A stretch of 64,000 bases of DNA. Source: Vigna angularis (lineage: Eukaryota; Streptophyta; Magnoliopsida; Fabales; Fabaceae). The notes under the pieces were generated by a model that saw only the letters and a list, made by a program, of their open reading frames with translations, was not told the DNA's origin and did not search any database. The stretch covers positions 24,906,501-24,970,500 of the forward strand of contig NC_068970.1 in assembly GCF_016808095.1 (NCBI RefSeq), written 5' to 3'. Positions 37,790-49,986 of this stretch are shown piece after piece; the stretch's first letter is position 1; each line of letters begins with the position of its first letter. The translations under genes were made by a program, and so were the position numbers.

Positions 37790-40082
37790 GACTAGGGTTG
37801 GTGAGGATGAAGGGGGAATGATAGGGTGACTGGGGTATGAGGGAGAAGGTGTGACGTGGCATATTCTGGGGATTGGGTTGCGGGATGGCGCCGCTTTATT
37901 GCAGCGCGTGTGCAAATGTGGTGATACTGAGAATGGGAAAGTCAAAACGTGATAAGATTGGATGGGTGTTTGGGCAATTTACAATAACGATTCCCCACTC
38001 CACCCTAAGACCTTCTTTTGACCTTTTAGTCTTTCTCTTTTCAATTTCAATCCCATCTACACTTTCTTTATTAAATAGCAGATGAAGGAGTAAGGCAAAA
38101 AATAAACACCCCCCAACAAAACCTTACACTTTTTTAACCATGGATTGCATCACACTTCCCAAATCCATCCTGTATATTTCATCCATTTATATATATTTAA
38201 AATTCATAATTAAATATTATTATCTATTAAGGAAAAATAATCAAAGCTTAAAATACTGCATTTAATGCAAGTATTTCATCTACTTTTTCTATCAGATTAT
38301 AAGTATTAGGTTATGCACAACGGAAAAACATAAACAGTTTATCGTATAAATAGTTTAAAAGGCATGATTGATATTTTTTACATTAAAATTATTATTTTAA
38401 CATTCATTTATCATTAAAATTCTTTTTCAGGCATGTAATGAAAGATTAGTTATTTAAATTAAATTATAATCCACGAGTTTCTATTTAATGTATTTTGCAA
38501 CAACGATCGTTGGAGTATGGTTATGAAAGAATACTTTTTGTTATATATGCAGTTTTTATGTGTCTTTTTTTCTAGAAAGTGAAAAGGAAAGAGAAAAATA
38601 ATGAAAAGTGTATTTATTTGAAGAGAGATGAATGAAATGTTTATAAGTAATTTGATTGATACAATAAAAAAATTATAAATTGATATATTTATTATACTAA
38701 TATAATAAAATACGAAAAAGAAATATTTGAATATCTATCATTTATATCAAGTTAAAAGTCTCTTCCATCTCACTATTAACGTATTATTTAATATATGTGA
38801 TTTTATTAAATAATCTTATACAAAAGATTATTTAAAATGTAAAGTGAGATAAAAATAAAATTCACTATAAACCTTTAATAAAAATTATATTTCATAACAA
38901 AAAAAAATTATTTTATTTACTATTTTAGTTATTTATTTTTTCTAACAATTATCAAGGTCTTTCTTTGCTACCGTTTTTTCTTGTATTTAAACATGTTTTG
39001 AAGCTTCAAGATATATTAAAAACTCCTAACTTAATATGTGTTTAAGCATACTTTGAAGCTTCAAGACATATTAAAAACTCCTTACTTAACATTGAATTGA
39101 ATATGTGTAGCATCTTTTGCAACACCTTTAAAACAAGGCAATGCTTTACATAGGTGTCTTTTCTTCATCTTTTGATCAAAGTCAAGGCTTGAGATAATTG
39201 ACTGACTTTGTAGTAGTGATAAAAAAAATTCTCATTAACATTGACTACTTAATCTTAGTCTCAGTAATTAATAAAAAAAAACAAACTAGTATAAAAATTC
39301 TCATATTTCTTTAATTAATTGATTTATAATTAAAATATATATGATATTTAAAAATAGATTTTAAAATCCCAATTGAATCGTGATTTATTTTTCTAACATT
39401 GTTTGATAAAGTTGTAAATTTGGGTTTGGCAAAAGGAATGGAAAGGAAAATACATGAATTTGAAACGTGAGGAGGTAGCCATGGTGGTTGAGGTGCGGGT
39501 CCAATTGGTGGTTGTGGTTGAAGCAGGTCCAAAAAGGGTTAAAACATAACAATGATCTTTTTGATAAAATTTGGAGCGTAACAACAATAATATTCTTTGT
39601 CAAAGTTCATCATTTTGTTGTTGACCTTGCCCACAAACTATTTCTAGTTTTGGAGATTGAGAACTTCTGGAAGCATCATCATGTTGAGTGAATTCTAGCA
39701 ATTTCAATGCAAGACGAATTTGGAGAGATATTGTGCAAAGCATGTTTATAGACTCAGTGGTTTGGAAGATGGAGGAGCACCTTTCTTATACTTCCATAAA
39801 TATTGTTGCTGAACACACCTTTATCAAATATTTTTTGAAATATTTCATACTTATTATTAAAATATATAGAAAAAAAAGTTTATATATTAGGCATGGTTTT
39901 AAAATATACACTGCAATATTTATAATTATTCAATGTGGTTCTTTCAAAATTAAAATTATTTAAATATTAATGATTTTATTTGTGTCAAAAGATACAATTT
40001 GTTCTTTTCTATATTGATAATGAAATTTTAAAATAGTTAATTACAAAATTTAATTCATAACATTTTAAGTAATAAAAATAAA
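37790..40082. other. Intergenic DNA
   Basis: No gene is recognised. A 54-55 bp tandem duplication at about 38996-39104 repeats TTTGAAGCTTCAAGA(T/C)ATAT and following sequence. Frames near 39385-39800 on both strands overlap each other and have no family match. Confidence 0.45.
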
Positions 40083-40625
40083 ATGACATCTCATAAATTA
40101 TATAAATTAAATATTAAATTAAAAAAATTAATTTATCATTTTCATCCAATGCATTATCAAAATAAGCACGTTTAGGATGTTATCTCACTTGTGTGAACAT
40201 TTTTTTATAAAAAATATTTTCTACACCGTATAGAAGGTCTATTTAAGAGATAAAATTTTGTATATAAAAATCATTTTTTCTACAAGTTATAGTGTCAACT
40301 AGTAAAGTGTTGTGGCTTTAAAAACATCACATTCATGTTAGTTAAGACCGAAGATGGGATCTGATAAATTATATAAATTAAATATTAAATTAAAAAAATT
40401 TAAATTTATCATTTTCATCCAATGCATTATCAAAATAAGCACAATTAGGATGTTATCTCACCTCTGTGAAATTTTTTCAATAAAAAATATTTTCTACATC
40501 GGTATAGAAGGTTTATTTAGGAGATAAAATTTTGTATATAAAAGTCATTTTTTATACAAGTTATAGTGTGAACTAGTAAAGAAAGTGTTGTGGCTTAAAA
40601 AATCACATTTTATGTCAGTTAAGAT
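40083..40625. repeat. Direct duplication of about 272 bp
   Basis: Two diverged copies with a 272-bp period start near 40083 and 40355. They share TATAAATTAAATATTAAATT, TTCATCCAATGCATTATCAA, GATAAAATTTTGTATATAAA and AGTGTTGTGGCTT. Each copy includes an ACTAGTAAAG stretch near its end that resembles a CACTA terminus, so the left end of CACTA remnant 4 appears duplicated. Confidence 0.8.
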
Positions 40626-42377
40626 CGAAACCGACAAAGAATGTGACACTTTTTATACTGATTTTAAATAAAGTGTTAATACACTTTCTTTTTTTCTATT
40701 TTCAAATGTCTCTAATAAGTATTGGTGCACCTCTTCACCTTTATTCCCAACAAATGGAATTAGAGTAGGGTTAATAAATCCATATATATGTATTATTCCC
40801 CTTCGTGCATCTATGATGTAAATACCTTAAACATTTTGAAAATAAATAATGTTATAATAACGTATTGAATATATTCAAACTTGATAAAAGTTTACTTACA
40901 AAACAATAAAAATTGTATTACTGATATACGTAACATATCAATGTCAAAGAGAATATTAAAAATATCCTTCTAACATATAAAGATGGGAGGTTGGAGGTCT
41001 TGTTTGTGACTTCAATAGGCATGTATAACTGTATAGGTGTCAGGGAGATAGTCAATACCATTGCAACAAGTTGTTCTAAAATTTCCAGTTGTGATGGTTA
41101 TGGTAGCGATTCATTCACATCTTCTTACCCTTGTGCTACAACTTGTTATACATATTTAAAGACTTAAATAACATTAGTATACACCAATAAGAAATAGAAA
41201 ATGCATAATTAAAACAACTAAAGACAATTACCTCCTTTATAATTACTTTTGCTAATCTTACTAGTCAAAGGATAAAATGTACAAGGGCTTATTCCATTGT
41301 CTCAACCTCCTGAGTGGACAAAAGGACTCGAGCAGCAACACCTCGAATGTCTACAACCACCACCCTCATCATATCATCTGTAATGGTTTCATGGTGTATG
41401 ATTAACCCCGATGTATACATTTTACTTAGAATAACCAAATAATATTTGTAAAATAAATAAAACAATATAATTCAACTAACAAGTACATGTCAAACAATAT
41501 AGTTCACCACCTAAATCCCAAACCCTCTCAAAGAAAATGAAAAAGAAATTAATTTAATAGAAAAGGAATTAAAAGCAAACTTATTAAGAAGAAAGTGTGA
41601 GCACTACCACAGAGGTTAACTGACTCTAGTTGTGGAATGTAGGACAAACGAAGACTTTCCACAATAATCCAAGTTGCCAACACCCAACCTGCCACAATTG
41701 TGATTTCTACCCTAATGCGAGAATAATGGTGTCAGAAACTCTAAATTCAAAGCTTAATGCCGAATTTGAAAAAAAAAACTTTGATGCATTCATCACTAAT
41801 TTAGAGAAGTTATAGTTACCGATCACATAAAGAAACAATTAGGCGTGAGATTTAAAGAAAGTGAAAAGTGATTTTAAAAAAACCAAATAGGACAACAAAA
41901 AGAAATACTAGTGGGAAGCTCCTACTATGGCGACAACGACAACAACCCTTTGAAACAACGTCGAAGGAAGTAACATAGCAAACAACTTCACATACTAAGA
42001 AAGTTAGAGAGAATAGTTACAAAGAAGAAATTTGTGTTGAAAATTAATAGTAGGGCATGAAGTGAGGTAATGTCAAATTAAACATATTATACCTATTACA
42101 AGATCCAATTGGTGTAGTATCTGTTTTTAAAATTAAAAATATATATATATATATATATATAAGATAAATTTTTATTTTTGTTTTACCTTCAACCGATATA
42201 GAAAGTGTTGCAATATTTACAGTTATGCCACCACACCATATTTTATATCGATTCTAAGTTCAGTTGATTTATAAAATCTTGTAACACTTATAAAATTGTT
42301 ACTCCTCACATTTTATACCTGATGGATTACAATCGGTATAATATATAGTTACAAAAAGTATTTTTTGTACTAATATC
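40573..42377 (-). mobile_element. Decayed CACTA element 4 with transposase remnant
   Basis: The left edge ACTAGTAAAGAAAGTG and right edge TTTTTTGTACTAATA look like mutated CACTA ends (TACTAGTG expected on the right). Subterminal pieces share CACATTTTAT and CCGAC/CGGTAT words. The interior has a minus-strand stretch resembling plant CACTA transposase-associated protein. Target duplications were not found, so the borders are approximate. Confidence 0.45.
41232..41425 (-). pseudogene. Decayed CACTA transposase-related coding fragment
   Basis: The minus-strand frame reads DMMRVVVVDIRGVAARVL, then TQEVETME, a stop, ALVHFIL, a stop and LVRLAKV. The pattern V-V-V-(D/E)-x-x-R...A-x-V...T-x-E-V-x-T-(V/M)-x-x-A-L-x-x-F-I is what I recall from plant En/Spm-type transposase proteins. 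Two in-frame stops show it is dead. It ends at GGAG followed by GTAA, a possible splice donor. Confidence 0.5.
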
Positions 42378-43197
42378 TATAAAAATATGATTTACTTGGA
42401 AATTTGAAATTGGAAAATAAATATTTTTTGAACAGACTTACACCAAATTTTGAAAATTTGTGACACATATGTCATTAATCTAATATAAGATGTTTAATAT
42501 AGTTTATACAGAATAAATTATCTTTGTATTTGCTTTAGTCCGTTCAACGGTAAACTTTTAATTAATATTTTGTTAAATAGTTAATTTAGTATTAAAATAA
42601 TCTAGAACACGTTGAATATGGAAAGTATTTTCATGGTTGTGCTTAAATCATTGTGTTTCTAAAGTCTCACCAGCTATTACCCCACAAACTTTTTTGAAAT
42701 TTGGATTCTTCTTGACACGAGAAACACGTGCTCTTGCAGCAGCAATAATTTGGCTCTGATTAAGATTTGTGTTTTGATAATGTAGTCTCTTTTTCTTTTG
42801 AATAAGACCCATGTTTTATAAAAATATAAAAGAATTATTTTTTATTTAGTATAGTATTTTTTTTTATCTATAGGATACTTTTTTATTTAATATTGCAAGT
42901 ATAATAAATAGTCTACATATTGGAGTAATTAGAACAATATGCTATTAGGACAAGGTGTCTCTAAAACATGCAAGTAAACAATAACTTTCACATAGTTACC
43001 TCACAAAAATTAAAGGTATATGGATCAAAATAAGACATTACAGAAGTTAGAGATAAAATGTAGTAATAACATCAAATTCAAAAAGTGTTCCCTATGTAAA
43101 TAAATTATTAACATTACATACGTGGCATCAAACTGACTGTTGCAACCGAAATTGCGACGCTGACCAATTTAAATTATGTTTAAATATATAAATTAAA
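42378..43197. other. AT-rich intergenic DNA
   Basis: Nothing recognisable apart from short AT-rich frames. Confidence 0.5.
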
Positions 43198-43366
43198 GGA
43201 TAATGATACTTTCATAACATTTTTTTGACAACATTTTAATATATCTATGTGTCATTCTGTGATTAGTCAATATTGGTGTTTATGATTATTATTGTTGAGT
43301 AATTTTAAACCAATCACAGAATGACACATAAATTATGTTAAAATGTTGTCAAAGTATCATTATCCC
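43198..43366. mobile_element. MITE with long terminal inverted repeats
   Basis: The left end reads GGATAATGATACTTTCATAA and the right end, inverted, GGGATAATGATACTTTGACA. Further inward both arms share GACAACATTTTAA and TATGTGTCATTCTGTGATT. AAATTAAA flanks both sides, giving an 8-bp duplication if the element is GGATAATG to CATTATCCC. It is about 168 bp, has no coding capacity and would fold into a hairpin if transcribed. Confidence 0.75.
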
Positions 43367-44177
43367 AAATTAAACATGCTTTGAATCTCCTTAATATTGT
43401 AAATATGAGATTTTGGTATTGATTAAAATGAAATAGATCTTTTGATTATTTCAATTATGTGACAAAGGTATCACACTAACCAGATGGTGATTATAAACGG
43501 TTTTTCTCTTATATTTAGGTATATGCCGATTTAATTTTTGTACTCAAACGTAGGAAGATTGGTCTTCTTTTGTGTTCGATCTAATGCTTTGAGTTGTCCG
43601 TTGTAACTTGGTATCTCCATTATTGTGTTGATGTTTTGCACTAAATGCCTCCCAATGAACGTTATTTGTGAGATTTTATTGTTGTTATTATCAAGTAACT
43701 TGGATTTTAGTGTACTACATTTGTGGTCTTACTTACAATCTAGTAATTTGGTTGACACGTCTAGGATCTTATGTTAAAAGAAATAAATGATTCAAAAAGG
43801 ACGATTAAGGCGTGCACATTTTTAAACTATAAAAGAGATGAGTACATGTAACCGTTCAAACATGAAATTGCATGGTGTTTCGAGGTTCCTTTTGATCTCT
43901 TATATCTTAAAGGCTCATTCTGAAGAGAATGTGTCACGTCAACCTAGTAGTGTATGGGTTCTTACTTCTTTTGGTTTTGTTGGTGATGACGGCTCCGTGA
44001 GAATCAACACTGGATTTCAACGTTTCCCATCACTTCTAAGAATGACGCGTTACCTGTAACGTTAGCAATTATTCAAAGTATAGATAAATTTAGTTGTTTT
44101 ATTCTTGTCGGTATAGCTTGCGACATTTGTAGCAATTTACTTATATAATGATCTACTGGTATTCCTTTGTGGCCAAG
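43367..44177. other. Intergenic DNA
   Basis: A 73-codon plus-strand frame at 43838-44059 has no family match. No gene is called. Confidence 0.45.
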
Positions 44178-44387
44178 CTCCTCCTATACAGTCCGAGCTT
44201 GAAGGTCAAGGTCATCCTTTATGGGCCGAGCTTTGCAACTGAGGTCATCCTCTAGAGGTCGAGCTTCGTGGTCAAGGTCATCCTTTACAGTCTGAGCTCT
44301 AAGGTTGGCTTCATCTTCTATAGGTTAAGCTTTGAGGTAGAGTTCATCCTCTGCAGGCCAAGCTCTTAAGTCGAGTTCATCCTCTAC
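44178..44387. repeat. 33-bp minisatellite
   Basis: About six degenerate copies of GTCATCCTCTAGAGGTCGAG plus a 13-bp tail start at about 44178, 44211, 44244, 44277, 44310 and 44343. The unit is a multiple of three, so a minus-strand frame stays open across it and into CACTA element 3, which explains the 132-codon frame at 44325-44723. Confidence 0.8.
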
Positions 44388-44587
44388 ATCTACATCATCA
44401 ACGAGCATATAAAAGACGAGCACTTTTAACCTGCAAGGGATAGTGGATGATGGCCTCCATGTTTTCAGTCTCTTCTCCATCGTAAAGAGGTCTCGTGTAG
44501 GCAAGTTCTGTGAGCTTTGTGAATGAGCCCCTAACATGGTTAGGGGAGTGTAGCTAAGACTATCGAGTTCTAAAGGTTGGCTTGTCA

Positions 44588-45142
44588 CACTAGTAAAAAA
44601 ACACCTTTTTAACGCGTCATATACGCTTCGGTTTCTATGAAACCGAAGCATATAAAGACGCGGTGGCATTTTCGTAAATATGACGAAGTTATATGTCGCT
44701 GTGGCCTCAATCATTGCATGCACAATTCATGTTCTTGTATAAGCATTTGTGTTTGTTGTTGTATGGTCGTCGTTGGGTAATTATGTGTGGTGACCATGGG
44801 AATGTGAGGTCGATGAAGCATTTTACGGGGAAAGATCCTAATGTGAACCACTACCATAGATTCTTAAAATGAAATAATTATTTAAAATCTGATAAGTCCT
44901 ATGGTCTCAGGTGTGTGAAGAACCATTGTCAAAAGCCCAGTCTTATTTATTTTTTATTTTCTTATTTTCGGTTTGGTCCTTCAGATTTTTTTAACCAACA
45001 AAAAATGTGGACCTCTTTTGCTTTGCTTAAGAATAGAGGTCAAAAACTCTTTTTTTTTTATCTCTTTTTAATATGCCTCGATTGTAGAACTGTTATCGAT
45101 TGTTGAAAATAACTGTTACCGTATCTCTTCCCCACACTAGTG
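44588..45142. mobile_element. Short CACTA element 3, deletion derivative related to element 2
   Basis: It starts CACTAGTAAAAAAACACC and ends CACACTAGTG. Its left subterminal region matches that of element 2: CTTCGGTTTCTATG, GAAACCGAAGCATAT and GACGCGGTGGCA occur in the same order in both. Near the right end GCCTCGATTGTAGAAC matches GCCTCGGTTGTAGAAC of element 2. Flanking trinucleotides TCA and AAG do not match, so one end may be altered. The 555-bp interior holds no transposase. Confidence 0.7.
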
Positions 45143-48100
45143 AAGAATCTATTAGACTCTAAATTAGTCACTAACGTTAGTTACCAAGGTTTTGACTACT
45201 AAAAGAATTGATCACTAAACCTTGATAAATAATGTTAATAACTAATTTAAAACTTAATTAGTTATTAATTATAATCTTTTATTCATATTGACTACTAATA
45301 AATTTTTATAAATTTAGTATCTAAATTACTCATTACACTAATTAATTTTTTTTGTCTCGATTACTATTTAAAGATTTATTTCAATTTTTAATAAATATCA
45401 TAGAACAGGAGAAAAATATAAATAAAATGTTAATTTCTAAAAATATAATTAAAACAAAATAAAAGATATATGGAATGAGGATGAATTCCGAAATATTTTA
45501 TGCATATATTTTTTAAAATATATACAATTCACACTTTTTCATGTTTTTCCGTGGAAAATTATCATGTTAATAAACTAGTTAATATGACTATGATTTAGAT
45601 AAAATATTATATATGCTTATATATTTTTCCTCTTTGTAAGTTTATATCTTAATGAAATTTAAAATATTAGTTATAAAAAAAATTATAATAATATTTAAGA
45701 TGAAGTTATTTGAAAAAGAAAAATGTAACAATAAAAACAAATAATATCGCTAACTGTTATTTATTAAAAGAAAGAAGGGTAAAATAGCAGTAATTATATA
45801 TGTAATATAAAATTTCAAAATTCAAATTAAATATCGTATGATGATTGTAGAGTAACAGTAAAAGCTACAAAACACAACAAGTATATATTTTAACAGTTAA
45901 TTGACAATTTATTTAATCTACAATTTTCAATAATTAATACCATACTTTCTTTTGTATGAAAGTATAAGGCTGCCACAATGAAGCATGGTTGATCATAAAA
46001 TGGTCAAATTTCGTTTTGAAGAAGATCAAATGCAGCCAATGGATAAACATCATAATAAAAAAATGTAATTTTATGATGATGACAAGTTTTGGATTTCAAA
46101 ATGAAATAGCATAAGAATTGTAAGAAACAAAATTTCATATTTCAAATTCAACCAAAAGTTGCATTGCAGTTGAACTTGCATTCAATGCAGAAAAGGCTCG
46201 GAACATTTTGACTGTTACAGAACCTTTTTTGAAGCAGATATGAAGTTTATTATAGGGCATTTTCTTTCTGCACCCCATCATTTTCTTTTTGGTCCCAATT
46301 ATTTTTTTAATTTATTTTCTGCAACACAATAAACAATGCCTAATTTTATTTTATTTTTCCTGAAATAAAAAATATCCTGTTTTCGAGGGTTTTTGATGGA
46401 GTGAGAAGAATTTGATGAGATGAGGAAGCAATTGCCTTATTATATTTGAAAGACAACCAAAACTATGATTGTCCTTTTCATTGGCATCAAGCTAAGGAGG
46501 AATGAATTATTGCTCCAAAATTTTAAAAATATTAAACAAATTAATTCAATTTCACATAATTAGAAAACGTTAAAATTATACAATTAAAATTTTATTATTG
46601 GAGTTACGACTTATATTTTGATGTATTTTAGAGGTTTTATTTAAAATTTTACTTGGGCAACGTTTGACCTGTTTTTTTTTTCTCCTTAAAATTTAAATCG
46701 AAGCTGTACTTAGAAATAAAAGCTTAACCAAATAAATAAATAAAATTTATCGGTCATTTTTTCACTTTTTTAGTTTAAAAGTTCATTTTAAATTAAAATT
46801 TGTTTGGTAATAATTATTTTAGAAGTTATAAAATAAATACTTATCTTTTCCAAGATTTAATCAAATAATAATCATGTCTCTTCTAATTTTTAAAAGACAC
46901 TCCAATCTTTTTTTCTAATAAAATAGCATTCTTTATATTTTTATTAAAATCCTACATCCTCTACATATTCTATTAAAAAATATATATAGATTAAAAATTA
47001 CGAAACTTTAAAAATTCAAGTTTTAAAATATAAAAGTTAAACGTTATCTTATTAATAAAAATTTAATTCTTTAATTATTTGAAATTACATGAACTTTTGA
47101 AAACATTCATATTTTTTTTAATAATTTTAAAATCGTTGTTTTTATCTCTTATATATTAAGAAAATATCGCTTTTATTCTTTATTTTATATATTTATACTT
47201 ATATTTTTATCACAATATTTATATTTGTATTAAAATAATATTTAAATATAATAAGTTAATAAATTTAATTATACATTTATAACCATTTTTTATTTTTTTT
47301 ACATTAAAACAATATTTTCACCAAAATAGAATTTTTATAATTTTATAAGACATTTATAATTTAGTCACAATATACTTTCTAGAAACTGTTAAAACGTAGC
47401 ACTTAAGTCATTTAACGCTTTTTATAAAAAAAATAACATTTATATTCTAAGACATCACCTTTTAGTTTTTCATTCAAGTGTTTTTAGTTAATATGTTGTT
47501 TTAATAAAATAAGAGGTAAAGTACTAAAAACGTGGGTCTCTTTTAAAACTAAAAACGTTTGATTGCAATTTTATTAAAAATATTAATAGAGATGAATGAG
47601 TATTTAAAACTAGAAGGAGTATTTGATGTAAATTTTTGTAAAATTGCTTACAATTTGAAATTTTTTCTTGATAATTTTTTAAAAAAAAATTAATTTAATT
47701 TATATAGGATTATCTTTATCATAATAAAGTACTAAGTATAAATTTTTAAAAATACTTAGAGTTAAATATGTTTTAATTTTTATTTTGATGTTTAGAATTT
47801 AGAATTTATATTTATATAATTTGAAAAAAAAAATCATCGTGCTCCTAAATTGTCAGAAGAGAAAAAGAAAATTATTAAGCATATGATAATAAGAATGTAA
47901 AATTAAAATAATTTATCATGTAAATAATTGGGATCTAGTTAATTTAAGATTAATACAAACATTTTTTAACAATATATTCAACTAGGAATTATTATACATT
48001 CAACATAAATAATAGTTAACTCAAAAAAATATATAATTATATAATTATAATTATAGTTATCCCAAATATAACTATATAACCAAATATAATACATACAAGA

Positions 48101-48202
48101 ATCTTGTAAAACTAAAGATATAATATTATACTTAGCATAATAGAGTTTTTCAAAACTAGTAAATATATGGAACAATCATCCTACTTTTTAGCACCATTTC
48201 CG

Positions 48203-48258
<56 letters not shown>

Positions 48259-48769
48259 TTATTTGCTCACATGGTTAATGTGATCATTTCTAACAAAAAA
48301 ACAAACACATACACAAATAAAGATAGAAGACTAATTATAGGTATTAACGTATATACAAAGTTATATTAATAAATCTTAAGATATAATATCACTCTTTCTA
48401 GATTTGACCATCTGGATATCCTATCATACACAAGGTTAGTTCGTTAACGCTTTAGGCTAATGTAAAACACCTAGGTTAGAACCTTTTGCTTCTTTCACCA
48501 CTTACTTAATCTTTCTCTATTTGAAATTGTATAGTTATTAGAGCGTCATGATAACTCCCAATATTGAATTATTACATCAATACATACACTATTCAAACCA
48601 TTACAAAAAACTTCTTCTTGAAATTCCTTTCACAACATACATCATTCATACTCAAAACCATGTTATACTCTATGAGGCATCACAAATCCACAATACACAT
48701 ACATAAAATCCATAATAACCCACTTCAAACAAACCAAAGATTAGAATATCACAAAAAACCACATTGGCA
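45143..48769. other. Very AT-rich intergenic DNA with an (AT)n microsatellite
   Basis: No gene is recognised over this 3.6 kb. An AT dinucleotide run lies at about 48209-48256. Near 45160-45290 words such as TTAGTCACTAA and AACTAATTTA recur in both orientations, as in small DNA transposons, but no ends were defined. Confidence 0.5.
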
Positions 48770-49384
48770 CACAAACTGACGCTCAACACCAACCCCTTAC
48801 AAAAGAGAGCATTGAGTGTCAGTTCTAGCGTTGAGCGCTAGAGCTCTCCAAATTGTCTTGCTTAGTGAGCCTAACCTAACTCAACGAATTATGAGGAAAA
48901 ATGTTACAGACTTGTAGTGGAAAGAGGCATTCAATGGTTCCCTGTCACCGCTCAACACCATACTATTCACAAAAATGGGTGTTAAGCGGTTTGAAGCAAA
49001 ATTGCTTCTAGACTTGCACAATCAAGCTTCGCTCAGCGTCACACCAACATCGCTTAGCACCATGTCAGAAACTTACACATTCAAATTTGTGATTTAGGGA
49101 ACCAAGAACCTATTTAGATGACCAAATTGGTATTCATATGTCAGTGTTTGGTTCAAAAACACATTTTAGTGTCAGAGTGAATACGAATTTGCTCAAATGG
49201 ATAGGTCCTCAATCCCTCAACTCAACACTAATTGCAACAAAATCAGGCATTACTCAACCATACTACACAAACAGATTTCAGTAGCAATTTAACTAACAAT
49301 ATCAACAGTTCCTTCAATCTCAGACAACCAAACATGCAAGCATAATTCTCATAGTATCAAAAACTTAAAAACAAGGTATTTAGC
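48770..49384. repeat. Noncoding retrotransposon-like sequence interrupted by the TRIM
   Basis: GC-richer words such as GCGTTGAGCGC, CGCTCAGCGTC and CGCTTAGCACCATG recur at intervals from 48770 to 49070. This is a style I associate with untranslated parts of legume gypsy elements. The sequence appears to continue after the TRIM (49982 to about 50290). No gag or pol sequence is present, so the assignment is tentative. Confidence 0.35.
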
Positions 49385-49585
49385 TGTTGGGTACAAACAA
49401 AGTCCCACATCGGATAAAATAAGAGATGGACATGGGTTTATATACACATAAGATACCTCAATTGGTAAGAGGCTTTTTGGAGTGGTACCAAAAGCAAATC
49501 CGTGAGGGCTTGACCCAAAGCGGACAATATCTTACCAGTGTGGAGATTTATGTGTATGTGTGTGTGTGTGGTGAACCTCCCTACA
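49385..49585 (+). repeat. Left LTR of the TRIM
   Basis: 201 bp, TG...CA. It is highly similar to the right LTR; the main length difference is a longer TGTG microsatellite near its 3' end. Confidence 0.92.
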
Positions 49586-49587
49586 AA

Positions 49588-49600
49588 TGGTATCAGAGCC
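49588..49600 (+). other. Primer-binding site of the TRIM
   Basis: TGGTATCAGAGCC, the 13-nt complement to the 3' end of plant initiator tRNA-Met, placed 2 nt after the left LTR. Confidence 0.9.
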
Positions 49601-49788
49601 CATGGTTCAGGTTTGGTGACCGGGCTCAAACGAGTACGTCCCTCCATGAGAGGTGGAGAGCAAGAGATGCTCAGTGTTGTGACCATGGATCGTGAAAGAG
49701 AGTGTTGACCATGGTGTACTCGAGGATAAGAAAAGACTTCCGTTGTAGGAGAGGTAGAAGAACCATAGTCCTTTGTTTGAGGGAAGGA

Positions 49789-49981
49789 TGTTGGGTACAA
49801 ACAAAGTCCCACATCGGATAAAATAAGAGATGTACATGAGTTTATATACACATAAGATACCTTCATTGGTAAGAGGCTTTTTGGAGTGGTACCAAAAATA
49901 AATCCGTGAGGGCTTGACCCAAAGCGGCTAATATCTTACCAGTGTGGAGATCTATATGTGTGTGTGTTGAACCTCCCTACA
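49789..49981 (+). repeat. Right LTR of the TRIM
   Basis: 193 bp, TG...CA, preceded by the polypurine tract. Confidence 0.92.
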
Positions 49982-49986
49982 TTAAC

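Larger units (their letters stand above)
49385..49981 (+). mobile_element. Complete TRIM retrotransposon
   Basis: Two direct LTRs (49385-49585 and 49789-49981) begin TGTTGGGTACAAACAAAGTC and end CTCCCTACA. They flank only 203 bp of internal DNA. A primer-binding site TGGTATCAGAGCC, complementary to initiator methionine tRNA, lies 2 bp after the left LTR. A purine tract GAGGGAAGGA directly precedes the right LTR. The flanking pentamers TTAGC (49380-49384) and TTAAC (49982-49986) differ at one base, consistent with an aged 5-bp duplication. It has no coding capacity and would need proteins from another retrotransposon. Confidence 0.92.

Noticed and set aside
37110..37862. 250-codon minus-strand frame overlapping ITPK1 and its leader
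   Set aside because: It runs through the CT-rich leader and then in a wrong frame through ITPK1; its composition is Ser/Leu/Phe then Arg/Pro low complexity.
44178..44387. Regular 33-bp direct repeats that might suggest a CRISPR array
   Set aside because: The units are contiguous and degenerate with no unique spacers, and this is a plant nuclear context.
45160..45290. Possible additional MITE with TTAGTCACTAA-like words
   Set aside because: I could not define matching ends or a target-site duplication.
49426..49866. Plus and minus frames across the TRIM
   Set aside because: They read across LTR and internal noncoding TRIM sequence.
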